From Streptomyces lydicus (lineage in GTDB: Bacteria; Actinomycetota; Actinomycetes; Streptomycetales; Streptomycetaceae), in assembly GCF_001729485.1 (NCBI RefSeq), contig NZ_CP017157.1, positions 5,952,001 through 6,016,000 on the forward strand: a stretch of 64,000 nt of DNA, in the 5' to 3' direction. Position 1 is the first letter of the stretch. Each line of letters opens with the position of its first letter. The notes beneath the pieces are model-generated. The model ran no database searches and had not been told where the DNA came from. It saw nothing but the letters and a program-made list of their open reading frames with translations. The position numbers were made by a program, and so were the translations under genes. Of this stretch, positions 19,550 through 27,844 are shown piece by piece.

Positions 19550-22225
19550 TCACCCCGGAGGCAGTGACCCGTCCGGCCCGAGCCCTGCCCGCAGCACGCG
19601 CTCCAGGAGCGAAGGCGGGCGACCCGGGCGCGGCTCCTGCGCCGCGGCACGGGCCCGCGTCCTTGCCAGCACGCGCGGAACCACATCGTCGCCGCAGTCG
19701 ACGGCCTCCAGCGCCAGCCGCTCCGCCCGCACCGGGTCCCCGGCCGCCTCGCGGGCCAGCGCCAGCAGACCGAACGCGCTCGTGTCCCCGCGGTCGGCGG
19801 CCTCCCGCGCCAGTTGGGCGGCCCCGTCCGGGTCCCGTGCGTCGCGCGCCTTGGCCAGGGTGCGCAGCGCGTAGGGATCACCCCGGTCGGCGGCCTCCCG
19901 CGCCAACTGGGCGGCCCCGTCCGGGTTTCCCGCGTCGCGGGCCACGGCCAGGGTCCGCAACGCTTGGGCATCGCCGAGACCGGCCGCCTCCCGGGCGAGC
20001 CGCTCGGCCTCGGCAGGGGCATGGGGCTCGCGCAGGCGGGCCAGCAGGCGCAGGCCGAGCGTGCTGCCGTGCCGCAGTTCGACCCGGGCGAGGCGCTCGG
20101 CCCTCGTCCAGTCGCCCCGCTTCGCCGCCGACTCGACGTACCAGCGCAGGGTCACGCCCCTCTGATCGGCGGCGAACCGCGCGGTGATCCGGGCAGCGTC
20201 GTCATGGTCGCCGTTCTCCTCCGCCAGCTCCGCCAGGAGCTTGTACGCCGGACCACAGCCGTGGTCGGCCGCCTCTTGGCACAGGCGCCGGGCCCGCTCG
20301 GTGTCGCCGGCCCCCCGCCGGAGACGCGCCAGTTCGAGCAGGGCGGACGGAGTGCCGTGATCAGCGGCGATCCGGCACAGCCGCTCCGCCACCTCCGGAT
20401 CGGCCCGGTCCTTCGTCTCGATCCAGTGCGGGGTGACTCCTTGCAGGATCGACTGATGGTCGTCGGCCTCGTCGAGGGGGGACAGAGCCTCCCGCGGCGC
20501 CCACCGGCGCCAGTGCGGGGGCGGTGAGGCGTCGAGCAGGACGTTGGCGTCGTGTTCCCCGCCCTGCACGGCCTGCCAGTAGAGACGCGCGGTCTCCTCC
20601 TCGTCGCCCGCGCTTCTGCGCAGCACGGCCAACGGGCGCAGGGCGCTGACGTCGCCGTGGTCGACGGCCGCACGGTAGAGGCGCTCGGCCCCCGACCAGT
20701 CGCCCGACGCCCGGCGCATCCCGGCGACCAGGTGCAGCGTCCGGAGGTCGCCCCGGTCCAGGTCCGCACCGGCCAGGCGGTCCGCTCCGGTGCTGTCGCC
20801 CGCCAGTTCCCGAAGCTGGGCCCGGAACAGCCGCGCCCCCTCGTACCCGCCGTCCAGGGCCACGCCGTACAGCCGGTCGGCGACGCCGAACCGGAGCCGC
20901 CTGCGGGCGGAGTCGGCGACCCGGGCGACCTCGGCCGGGTCCACGAGCCCTGCGACGGCGTTCCAGAACGACTCGGGCGGGCACGCACGGGCCCTGAGGC
21001 GCGAGCCGTGGTACTCCAGATAGTCGGCCAGCCGGAAAGCGGCGTCGCCCGCCGGGGGCTCCTCCGGTCGACGCCGCACCCGTCGGAAGGGCGCAAGGCC
21101 GCCGAACACCGGCGCGGTGAGGTGGCGCAGCGCCTCGTCGAACCATGCCTCGCCCAGGTCAGCGGCATCGTCGTCACCGAGATAGTCGAACGCGGCGACC
21201 CGGAGGAAATCCGCGCGCAGATGCAGCCCGGCGCCGAGACGCCGGGCGTCCACCGCCGCGTCCAGTACCGCACGGGCCCCGGGCGGTGCCTGTTCATACC
21301 TCCGTACGAGCTCGGGGGCACCGGCCAGGATCTGGGTCACTCGCCCGCCGACTGCGTGCGTGGCGGCGTGCGCGAGCCGCCCGTCACCGGCCGCCGCCCG
21401 GTCGCGCAGCTCCTTCAGCGCGGCAGCATCGAACGCCGAGGGCACCGCGACGGTGCGCCCCGTGAGCAGCTCGCGCAGCCGGGAGTACGGGTCCGGCATC
21501 CCGGGCCGCGGCAGGACCGTGCAGGCGGCGACGTACTCGGGCCACAACGTCCCGAGCACCAGGACGGGGCCGCGTCGCGGGTCGGTCAGCAGCGCGTGCA
21601 CGGCCTGGGCGATCCGGCCCCCGACGGCACCCGCGGCGCCCAGCGAGTGCTGTGCCTCGTTGAGCCACACGACGGTCCGCGGGCCTACCCGTTCCAGTTC
21701 CTCCAGAGTGGTCCGCGGCTGCGTGTGATCGGAGGGGTGCCACAGGTGCCAGCCGCGGGCCGCCAGGGGCTGTACCGCTTCCCAGCAAGCTCTGGTCTTG
21801 CCCGTCGAGGGGCCGCCGACAAGGACCGCGAAGCCGCTCTCGCCGTCCGCCGCGGCCGTGACCAGCCGGGCGAGCGTCCGGTCGTGACGACGGGTCACAT
21901 ACGTGGGCAGGTCCCCCCGCCCCGTGCCCGGATGACCCGCCGGGTCCGGGGCCGGGTGTACCTCGAGATCGTGTGGGTCCCATGCGCCGATCGGCCTGCC
22001 GAGGCGTCCGCCGCCCTGGTGGCGGGAAGGGTCCGGACCAGCCGGCGGGCCGGCGGCGGGGTACTCGTGCCGGATCACGGTCAGTTCGTGGATGATCCCG
22101 CTGTTGGCGATCGCATGGCCGGACGCCTGCACGTTCCCCGTGTCGGCGACCTGCACGGAGGCCGCCGAGCGTGCGGCGTCCGCCCGGTGGCCGGGGTCCG
22201 TCCGGCCTGTCACCGGGGCGTTCAC
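19550..22225 (-). CDS. Large P-loop NTPase with C-terminal TPR/Sel1-like repeats
   Basis: An 891-residue soluble protein of no named family that I recognise with confidence. Residues about 28-51 hold a small-residue motif (ASGHAIANSG). Walker A is GGPSTGKT (137-144) and a Walker B-like strand is TVVWLNEAQ (184-192). From about residue 470 to the end, 30-35-residue alpha-alpha repeats follow, several written as 'A..LAREAADRGD..AL..LA..R'. The plan (sensor or effector tag, NTPase, repeat array) resembles STAND-like NTPases of bacterial conflict or signalling systems. The gene lies 15 bases downstream of a small 2-TM protein gene, so the two probably form an operon. GTG 22225 lacks a clear ribosome site. 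Confidence 0.7.
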   Translation of the reverse strand: MNAPVTGRTDPGHRADAARSAASVQVADTGNVQASGHAIANSGIIHELTVIRHEYPAAGPPAGPDPSRHQGGGRLGRPIGAWDPHDLEVHPAPDPAGHPGTGRGDLPTYVTRRHDRTLARLVTAAADGESGFAVLVGGPSTGKTRACWEAVQPLAARGWHLWHPSDHTQPRTTLEELERVGPRTVVWLNEAQHSLGAAGAVGGRIAQAVHALLTDPRRGPVLVLGTLWPEYVAACTVLPRPGMPDPYSRLRELLTGRTVAVPSAFDAAALKELRDRAAAGDGRLAHAATHAVGGRVTQILAGAPELVRRYEQAPPGARAVLDAAVDARRLGAGLHLRADFLRVAAFDYLGDDDAADLGEAWFDEALRHLTAPVFGGLAPFRRVRRRPEEPPAGDAAFRLADYLEYHGSRLRARACPPESFWNAVAGLVDPAEVARVADSARRRLRFGVADRLYGVALDGGYEGARLFRAQLRELAGDSTGADRLAGADLDRGDLRTLHLVAGMRRASGDWSGAERLYRAAVDHGDVSALRPLAVLRRSAGDEEETARLYWQAVQGGEHDANVLLDASPPPHWRRWAPREALSPLDEADDHQSILQGVTPHWIETKDRADPEVAERLCRIAADHGTPSALLELARLRRGAGDTERARRLCQEAADHGCGPAYKLLAELAEENGDHDDAARITARFAADQRGVTLRWYVESAAKRGDWTRAERLARVELRHGSTLGLRLLARLREPHAPAEAERLAREAAGLGDAQALRTLAVARDAGNPDGAAQLAREAADRGDPYALRTLAKARDARDPDGAAQLAREAADRGDTSAFGLLALAREAAGDPVRAERLALEAVDCGDDVVPRVLARTRARAAAQEPRPGRPPSLLERVLRAGLGPDGSLPPG
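19775..19960 (-). repeat. Two near-identical 93-bp coding repeats
   Basis: Encodes residues 756-817 of the NTPase as two 31-residue copies (beginning LRTLAVARDAG and LRTLAKARDAR), nearly the same at DNA level. This suggests recent duplication in the repeat array. Confidence 0.8.
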
Positions 22226-22240
22226 GGATGCTGCCGGCAG

Positions 22241-22603
22241 TCAGCCGTAGTCCACGCCGCTGACGGCCGTGCTGCCCTCGCCCGAGGCGGTCGCTTCCCC
22301 GGTGCGCTTCGCCGTCGCCGCCCCCGCCCCGGTTCTCCTGGCCCGCCGGACTCCGGTCCGGGCCGTGCCTCCCCCGGTCGCCTCGGCCCGTCCCGTTTCC
22401 ACCGCGGTGTCCACGGGCCCCGCCGCGGACGTGCCCGCCCGTTGGAGGAGCGCCCAGACGAGCGCGCCGACGCCGGTCGCGGACTGGATGGCGGCACCGG
22501 TCAACTGGCCCGCGTCCGGGCCGTTCACAAGCCAGAGCAATGGCGTCGAGGCGATCGCCGCCACGGCCACCACGATCAGCGCGATCCTCATGTACGGCGA
22601 CAC
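22241..22603 (-). CDS. Small two-TM membrane protein, partner of the NTPase
   Basis: About 120 residues with two hydrophobic segments (MRIALIVVAVAAIASTPLLW, and GQLTGAAIQSATGVGALVWA), then a long basic Ala/Thr/Gly-rich tail that looks disordered. GTG 22603 (start VSPYMRIAL) is chosen because a G-rich run lies just upstream. An in-frame GTG at 22657 would add 18 residues. Its stop is 15 bases from the NTPase start, and the pairing suggests a membrane-attached or pore-type partner. No enzyme motif is seen. Confidence 0.6.
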   Translation of the reverse strand: MSPYMRIALIVVAVAAIASTPLLWLVNGPDAGQLTGAAIQSATGVGALVWALLQRAGTSAAGPVDTAVETGRAEATGGGTARTGVRRARRTGAGAATAKRTGEATASGEGSTAVSGVDYG

Positions 22604-22778
22604 GGCCAACCCCCGCCCCCATCGGTATGCCTTCCTTCCCGTGATACCCGCTGTCACGGGGAACTCACGGTTCCGGTCGGCGTCCGTACTCCTCCGGCAC
22701 GGCCGGCTCCACGGCGAGGGCGCGCGGGCACGCGCGGTGCGGCGCGCCCGGAACGACGCGCCACTAACCGATGTCTCG

Positions 22779-23477
22779 TCAGAAGTTGTACGGCTTCTCG
22801 GTGTTCCAGTTCAGCACGTCGGCCTCGTTCCAGCTGAACTGCGGCTTCGCGCCCTGGAGGGCGACGGAGTAGGAGGGGCCGCTCTGACCGTTCGTGCCGC
22901 GCAGCGCGAGGGCGAACGACTGCGCCGTGTGGTGCTTCGAGCCGTAGTCGAAGAGGTTCACCGCGCTGTACACCTTGCCGCCGGGCTGGAGCGTGAGGCG
23001 CTTGCTGCCACCGGGGTTGTCCTTCTTCGAGTGCGGCAGTACGGCGCCGGCGTCGCCGAGCTTCACGGCCGGGTACGAGGTGACCCAGCACGGCGTGCTG
23101 CCCTTGTTCGACGCGGTGACCAGCAGGTGGTCGCCCTGCTGCCCGGCGAACCGGTGCACCGCGGTGAGCAGCATCTCATCGCCACGGCACTGCCCCGCCC
23201 CGGCCGTGGTGCCCTTACCCGCGGCCTCCCCCGTCCCGCCCGAGGCCGCCGTCGAACGCGCACCCTCCTTGGCGTCACCGCCACCACTGGCCTGCTCCGC
23301 CCCGCCCTTGCCCCCCTCATCCGACGCGGACCCGCTCTGACCGCTGCCGGCGGCGCTGCCCCCACCCGCCGCCTTCGCGTTCGAACCACCGTCCGCGCCA
23401 CCGCAAGCAGTCAGACCCAACGCCAGCGCAGCGGTGACAGCAGCCAGAGTGACGGTACGAATCCGAGAAGTACGCAT
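22779..23477 (-). CDS. Secreted lipoprotein with DUF4232 domain
   Basis: A 232-residue lipoprotein. The signal peptide (MRTSRIRTVTLAAVTAALAL) ends in the lipobox LTACGG. A Gly/Ser/Ala linker of about 65 residues follows, then a DUF4232 domain from CRGDEMLLTAVHRF to the end (TPCWVTSYPAVKLGD, FALALRG, WNTEKPYNF). Two conserved Cys, in QCRGD and TPCW, probably form a disulfide. DUF4232 proteins are extracytoplasmic and of unknown function. ATG 23477 has AGGGGGAA upstream. The next gene on this strand is the 2-TM/NTPase pair, 120 bases downstream. Confidence 0.85.
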   Translation of the reverse strand: MRTSRIRTVTLAAVTAALALGLTACGGADGGSNAKAAGGGSAAGSGQSGSASDEGGKGGAEQASGGGDAKEGARSTAASGGTGEAAGKGTTAGAGQCRGDEMLLTAVHRFAGQQGDHLLVTASNKGSTPCWVTSYPAVKLGDAGAVLPHSKKDNPGGSKRLTLQPGGKVYSAVNLFDYGSKHHTAQSFALALRGTNGQSGPSYSVALQGAKPQFSWNEADVLNWNTEKPYNF

Positions 23478-23943
23478 GATCAGGTTCCCCCTGCTTCCGT
23501 GCGGGACCCTTCTTCGGTCGTTCCCGCGCTATGAACACCACCTTCCCCGGAGCCACTGACGTTCTGGAAACGCCTCACTCACGTCCTGCAAACATGCCGC
23601 ACGCGAACGGGCAAGGCCGAGCCACGGGCGTTCGGCGACACCGGTGGCCTGGGCGGCCGCAGAGACGGGCCACGTAGGCCGGGAGCAGGCACTGTCCGCG
23701 ATCAAGTGCTGGCCGTCGCCCGGCACTTGATCAGCGCCGCGTCGCCCGCCCACCATGGACGCCGCACAGCCAAGCAACTTGTCGACTGTGTGCTAACGAC
23801 TTCCGTCCCCAGCACCGGCATCCTCCAGGTGGGACGCCGATCAACTGCGGCCCGTGACCTTTGAAGACGCGGGCGGCCTGCGAACGAGGCAGGTAGCCGA
23901 CGCGCCGTCAGCCGAAGCACCATCCATGACCTGGGGGATTCTC
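23478..23943. other. 466-base intergenic region with a 10-bp inverted repeat
   Basis: No ORF here has convincing codon bias. GATCAAGTGC (23700-23709) and GCACTTGATC (23723-23732) form a perfect stem around 13 bases. Its role is unknown; it may be a terminator or an operator for one of the divergent flanking genes. The region must carry promoters for the lipoprotein (minus) and the secreted peptide (plus). Confidence 0.5.
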
Positions 23944-24420
23944 TTGCATTTCCGACGCTCTGCCACAGCCGCTGCCGCCGGCATGCTGGTACTGGGCGGC
24001 TTGGCAAGCACGGCCCACGCCGACAGCACCGCCCCTTCATCGCCAGCGGCAACGAAAACGGCCTTTCAGCCTGCTGCAGCGAACGCTTCCTCTGAAATGC
24101 ACAGCTGCAAGACAACCGGAGCCAACGGCTACGTCGGGGTGTACAACTTCCACCCGCCGCAAAACCGCGTCAAGATCCAGTTGAGTGTGAAGGACACCCT
24201 CGCCGACGGAAAAAGCGTAGGCGTCCGAGTCCTCACGAAGGCGCGCAACGGAGCCTACAAGGCTTGGGCGTGGCATACAGCTAGCGGTGGCCAAGGCACC
24301 TGGCCGTACTGGAACACCTACGTGGATGCGACTTCCGATCGTGGGATCAATTTCATCGGTGTCCAGGTCGCGAGGTTCGTAGGGCACAACGTGGTCAACT
24401 CTTGCAAGAGTTGGCACTGA
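23944..24420 (+). CDS. Small Sec-exported protein of unknown function
   Basis: 158 residues starting at TTG 23944, chosen because GGGGGAT lies five bases upstream and the product then begins as a good signal peptide (HFRRSATAAAAGMLVLGG, cleavage after AHA). The mature part (about 130 residues) starts with a Ser/Ala/Thr-rich stretch. The compact domain has two Cys, HSCKTTG at its start and NSCKSWH at its C-terminus, which probably bridge, and the rest looks beta-rich (GYVGVYNFHP, INFIGVQVARF). I recognise no family. Codon bias is weaker than in its neighbours, suggesting acquired DNA. A very stable hairpin follows the stop. Confidence 0.65.
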   Translation: MHFRRSATAAAAGMLVLGGLASTAHADSTAPSSPAATKTAFQPAAANASSEMHSCKTTGANGYVGVYNFHPPQNRVKIQLSVKDTLADGKSVGVRVLTKARNGAYKAWAWHTASGGQGTWPYWNTYVDATSDRGINFIGVQVARFVGHNVVNSCKSWH

Positions 24421-24448
24421 CGTCAGCTGAATTGCGGCATCGCCGTAC

Positions 24449-24489
24449 GCGCCCGAGGGGCCGGACGACCCGTCCGGCCCCTCGGGCGC
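24449..24489. terminator. Bidirectional hairpin terminator with 19-bp perfect stem
   Basis: The arms at 24449-24467 and 24471-24489 are perfect complements (GCGCCCGAGGGGCCGGACG on the left) around a 3-base loop. It lies between the plus-strand secreted-protein stop (24420) and the minus-strand fragment stop (24513), so it can end both transcripts. Confidence 0.8.
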
Positions 24490-24512
24490 ACGTCGCTGCG
24501 CAGCGGGCTGCT

Positions 24513-24683
24513 CTACGGTCCCTGCCTTTCGGGCTCCGGGACTGCGCGGCCCCGGTGCTGGCGTGCCTTCTCCTGATAGCGGCGCCGGTCCCGCCACCAC
24601 AGCAGCCGGTCCCGGGAGTTCTGCGGAAAGACCGTCCCCAGCACCCCCACCAGCATGCTCGCCAGGCTGATCCCCACCACCAT
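24513..24683 (-). pseudogene. C-terminal fragment of a membrane protein (or 56-residue ORF)
   Basis: 56 codons from ATG 24683: MVVGISLASMLVGVLGTVFP, a single TM segment, followed by NSRDRLLWWRDRRRYQEKAR, a basic helix typical of a C-terminal cytoplasmic tail. It looks like the end of a larger membrane protein whose 5' part was lost where the ADP-ribosylglycohydrolase frame begins on the other strand; both ORFs meet at CATGG (24681-24685). A genuine small single-TM protein cannot be excluded, but no ribosome site of its own is visible. Confidence 0.5.
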
Positions 24684-25593
24684 GGGTGACGCCTTGGGCG
24701 GCCCGTTCGAGTTCGGCCCGCGGGGAGCGTTCTCCGCGCGGTTTCCCGTGCCGGGTGCCGGTGGTGAGATGTGCGGAGGCGGCGGTTGGGACCCGGGCGA
24801 GGCCACCGACGACACGCAAATGGCGGTCCTGGTCGCGGAGTCCCTGCTGGAGCGGGGCGGACTGGATCTGCCGGACCTCTTCGCCCGCTTCCAGCGGTGG
24901 GCGGCATCGGAACCCAAGGACATCGGCTTGCAGACCGAAGACGTCCTCACCAACGGCATGCTCTGGGACCTCGCCGCCGCGATCCATTTCCAGGTCAATC
25001 AACGAGCAGCGGGAAACGGCTCCTTGATGCGGGCATCGACCTCCGCCGTTCACTTCGCTTCCGCCGGCCAAGAAGCCACCATGGACGCGGCCCGCCGCAT
25101 CGCCGCCCTCACCCACGGCGACCGCGCGGCCTGGGAAGGCACCGCGATCTTCCACGAACTCATCCGCGTCACGCTGGAGGGCATCGACCCCCTCACTGCG
25201 CTTCCGGACATCCTGTCTCTCGTCCATCCCGACCACCGCGGGCGCTACGCGACAGTCCTCGCGCCCGACTGGCACCCCGATCAGGCGACCGAGTTCAACG
25301 GTGCCGTCTGGCCCTGCCTGGGCTCCGCTGTCTGGGCCCTGCGCACCACCACCGGCTTCGAAGACGCGATACGTGCGGCGATCGACCTCGGTGGTGACAC
25401 GGACACCGTCGCCGCGGTGCCCGGAGGTCTCGCGGGGGCGTGCTACGGGCTGGGGGCGATCCCCGCCCACTGGACCCAGCCGCTCCATGTCCCCCTCCCC
25501 GGATTCGGCGGACGGATGCTGCACCTGGCAGATCTGCTCCACCTCGCACACCGTCTCGGAGACCGACCCGGGTCTTGCTCATCAATCGACTGA
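24682..25593 (+). CDS. ADP-ribosylglycohydrolase (DraG family), N-terminally truncated
   Basis: 303 residues if ATG 24682 is used. The family removes ADP-ribose from proteins or nucleic acids with two Mg ions. Metal-site motifs are present: GDALGGPFEFG at the very start, ATDDTQMAV, AAGNGSLMR and GGDTDTVAAVPGGLAGA. Normal family members have 10-20 residues of helix before GDALG (of the type RILGSLLGLALG); here those are missing and the preceding DNA encodes a membrane-protein tail on the other strand. This suggests a deletion or recombination junction exactly at GDALG. Activity is uncertain and the gene may be decaying. Confidence 0.75.
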   Translation: MGDALGGPFEFGPRGAFSARFPVPGAGGEMCGGGGWDPGEATDDTQMAVLVAESLLERGGLDLPDLFARFQRWAASEPKDIGLQTEDVLTNGMLWDLAAAIHFQVNQRAAGNGSLMRASTSAVHFASAGQEATMDAARRIAALTHGDRAAWEGTAIFHELIRVTLEGIDPLTALPDILSLVHPDHRGRYATVLAPDWHPDQATEFNGAVWPCLGSAVWALRTTTGFEDAIRAAIDLGGDTDTVAAVPGGLAGACYGLGAIPAHWTQPLHVPLPGFGGRMLHLADLLHLAHRLGDRPGSCSSID

Positions 25594-25928
25594 CGGCCGG
25601 CCGGCTGCGGTACGAATCACCAGGTGCGTGCTGCTGGTGGAGACGATCCGCTCTCCGCGCAGGCGGAGGGCGGGAGGTACTGGCCGGGCTTCGGTACGGC
25701 GGTATCACCGGGGGGCCGCATGTTGTTCCGGCAGAGGGGGCGGAGCCCGTGCGGGCGCTCCGATGAACTACGTTGTCATGGAGGGGACCGACGCCGAGGC
25801 GTCGCATGGAGGATGAAGCCGCCTGTCGGCAAAGGGAGTTCGGCGACCTCCGCCCGGTGGGCACGCCACGGACGATGCCGGTGGGGGACGACGGCCGGCC
25901 ACGACTTCACCAGAATCGGAGAACAGCA
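25594..25928. other. 335-base intergenic region
   Basis: No convincing gene. It should carry the promoter of the following lipoprotein gene; no clear -35/-10 pair or terminator stands out. Confidence 0.4.
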
Positions 25929-27197
25929 ATGCGGCACGAGTCGTCCGCGCAACCTGACACGTCCGGTGCATCCTCCCTCGCGAGGCCGACCTCGCGTCGC
26001 TGGCTGCTGGGAGTGTCCGGTGCGGCCCTCCTCACAGCGGCGTGCGGTCCTACGGGGGGTAAGCAGTCGGCCGGGGAGAGTCTGCAGTCGAACGCGAAGG
26101 ACGGCGGCGCACCCACGGGCGAGGCGCCGAACGGCGCACTCGGGGTGAACTTCAACGAGGATCCCTCCGACATGAACTTCGACGAGGTGAGGGCCCTTTC
26201 GGCGAAGTGGGTGCGCGGCTTCGTCCCGATGACGGACTACCTCGACACGCACTCCCCGGCCCAGCAGCGGTCCATCGCCAGGCTGCTCGACGCGAGCGGG
26301 GACGGCTTCAGGACGATCCTCTCGCTGAAGTTCCCCTTCCTGACTCTCGGGCAGTCGCTTCCCAAGGTGGGCAGCAAGGAGATGGGAGCGCTGCTGAAGC
26401 GCGTTGACCGGGTACTGCACGCCGTCATGGGGAAGCTGGACATCCTCACCATCGGCAACGAGCCCTTCCTCGAAACCATGAAGGACGAGCGCGATGCGCG
26501 TCTCAATGTCTTCTACGAGTACGTCGCCGAACACGTCATCGCCTACCGCGGGAAGAACTTCCCGCAGGGTTGCCGGACCCGCCTGTACATGGGGGCCCTC
26601 AATCGCCTCGACGAGAAGGAAGGGCGCACGAAGGCCACCGAGCGGTGGGTCGACTTCGTCAACAGGAAGCCGGAGATCGAGGGCCTCGATATCCATCCGC
26701 ACGTCGACTCCCTGCAGGCGGCCGGCAAGTACGTCCAGTACGTCGTGTCCCGCCTGGACAAGGGCAAGAAGTTCCTTGCCACAGAGTTCTCCCTGGTGCA
26801 GTACTGGGAGAAGCACATGGGCGACAAGATCCCGGCGGCCTACGCCGAGAAGTACAAGGTGCCCCCGAACACCCGCGTATGGCAGGTGATCGGCAACGCG
26901 TTCGAGAAGCCCTTCCCCCAGGCCAGGTGGGACGACTTCCTCGCGATGAGCCCGTGGTTCGCGTCCCACAAGGACTACCTGACCCAGCAGATGCAGATGT
27001 TCCGGGAGACCGGGAAGCTCGCGGTGGCCACCTACGGAGTGGTGCAGATCGAATCCATGCAGACGGGCTGGGGCGCTCACAAAAAGCCGTGGATCCTCAA
27101 CCCCCTGTACGCGAACCGCACTGTCAGGGAGGAAAACGGAAAGGTCGGACGGACCACCGTCTGGTTCGACTCGTTCCGTGCCCTGCAGAATTCCTGA
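25929..27197 (+). CDS. Lipoprotein with a clan GH-A glycosidase-like domain
   Basis: 422 residues. A twin-arginine-like signal (SRRWLLGVSGAALLTAACG) ends in a lipobox with Cys39. A disordered linker to about residue 70 is followed by a TIM-barrel-like domain with two Glu in the GH-A pattern: ILTIGNEPF (E178, strand 4) and FLATEFSLV (E286, strand 7). LDIHPHVDSL and LAVATYGVVQ fit other barrel strands. A surface polysaccharide hydrolase is therefore likely, but I cannot name the GH family or substrate. ATG 25929 has GGAG about nine bases upstream. A 16-bp hairpin terminator follows. No sugar-transport genes are adjacent. Confidence 0.7.
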   Translation: MRHESSAQPDTSGASSLARPTSRRWLLGVSGAALLTAACGPTGGKQSAGESLQSNAKDGGAPTGEAPNGALGVNFNEDPSDMNFDEVRALSAKWVRGFVPMTDYLDTHSPAQQRSIARLLDASGDGFRTILSLKFPFLTLGQSLPKVGSKEMGALLKRVDRVLHAVMGKLDILTIGNEPFLETMKDERDARLNVFYEYVAEHVIAYRGKNFPQGCRTRLYMGALNRLDEKEGRTKATERWVDFVNRKPEIEGLDIHPHVDSLQAAGKYVQYVVSRLDKGKKFLATEFSLVQYWEKHMGDKIPAAYAEKYKVPPNTRVWQVIGNAFEKPFPQARWDDFLAMSPWFASHKDYLTQQMQMFRETGKLAVATYGVVQIESMQTGWGAHKKPWILNPLYANRTVREENGKVGRTTVWFDSFRALQNS

Positions 27198-27217
27198 GCG
27201 ACTCACCCCGGCCGATT

Positions 27218-27258
27218 ACTGCTCCCGTTCGCGACCCGCAGGCGCGAACGGGAGCAGT
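27218..27258 (+). terminator. Hairpin terminator, 16-bp perfect stem
   Basis: ACTGCTCCCGTTCGCG and its exact complement pair around a 9-base loop, 20 bases after the lipoprotein stop. Confidence 0.75.
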
Positions 27259-27305
27259 GCGGTCGGCAATACCCGGGCCGATAGCGGCAAGGTGTCCTCC
27301 CCGCG

Positions 27306-27512
27306 CTAGCGGGGCTGATCCGCCTCGGGGGTCAGCCGCAGCGAGATCGAGTTGATGCAGTACCGCTGGTCGGTGGGCGTCGGGTAGCCCTCGCCCTCGA
27401 AGACGTGGCCGAGGTGCGAGCCGTACTTCGCGCAGCGGACCTCCGTGCGCACCATCCCGTGTGAATTGTCGTGCACAAGTTCCACCGCATTCGGGTCGCG
27501 TGCTTCCCAGAA
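27306..27512 (-). pseudogene. 3' fragment of msrB (methionine-R-sulfoxide reductase)
   Basis: About 69 codons matching the C-terminal half of the intact MsrB at 29952-30356: RTEVRC, GSHLGHVFEGEGYPTPTDQR and YCINSISLRLT, including the catalytic Cys. One zinc ligand is lost (CARCG became CAKYG), and the N-terminal half with the first CxxC is absent. Bases 27327-27423 match 29961-30057 at 94 of 97 positions, while identity drops sharply toward the break, a mosaic pattern. Upstream the frame runs into unrelated sequence. The hairpin CCCCGCGCTAGCGGGG (27299-27314) spans the stop. Confidence 0.85.
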
Positions 27513-27844
27513 ACGTAGCCAGCCTGCACGGTTCGCGGATTCACACAACGTCCCGCCGGTTCCAAGCCTGCGCCCCGTGGTTCCCGCACCCCGCGGTAGG
27601 CGCTCCTGGCGAATTTCCGCACCCCAACGCTTCCACCGCAGCAATAAATCAGTGACGACCAGATTCGACATGCACAGGTTTCCCAATCCCGGCGTTTCCT
27701 TGATATCGGTGGCTCAGCCGGCTACGATCCGCCCCTCCTCGGAGAGGTAGTCGCGGCAGTGTGCAGGCACTGAAGCAGGTCGCGATGCTGGTAGCGGAAG
27801 GGTTCGAGATCCGTACACGCCTCACAACTGGCAGCAGTTGCCGC
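27513..27844. other. 332 bases between msrB fragment and PH-like gene
   Basis: No gene is supported. The minus strand carries a short, plausible protein end (CRDYLSEEGRIVAG then TGA at 27714-27716), which may be a relic of another coding sequence. GC content falls toward the right. Confidence 0.35.

Noticed and set aside
19484..19874. A plus-strand ORF starting at a GTG with AAAGGAA upstream
   Set aside because: The ribosome site looks good, but the ORF is antisense to the NTPase repeats and encodes a low-complexity Ser/Arg peptide.
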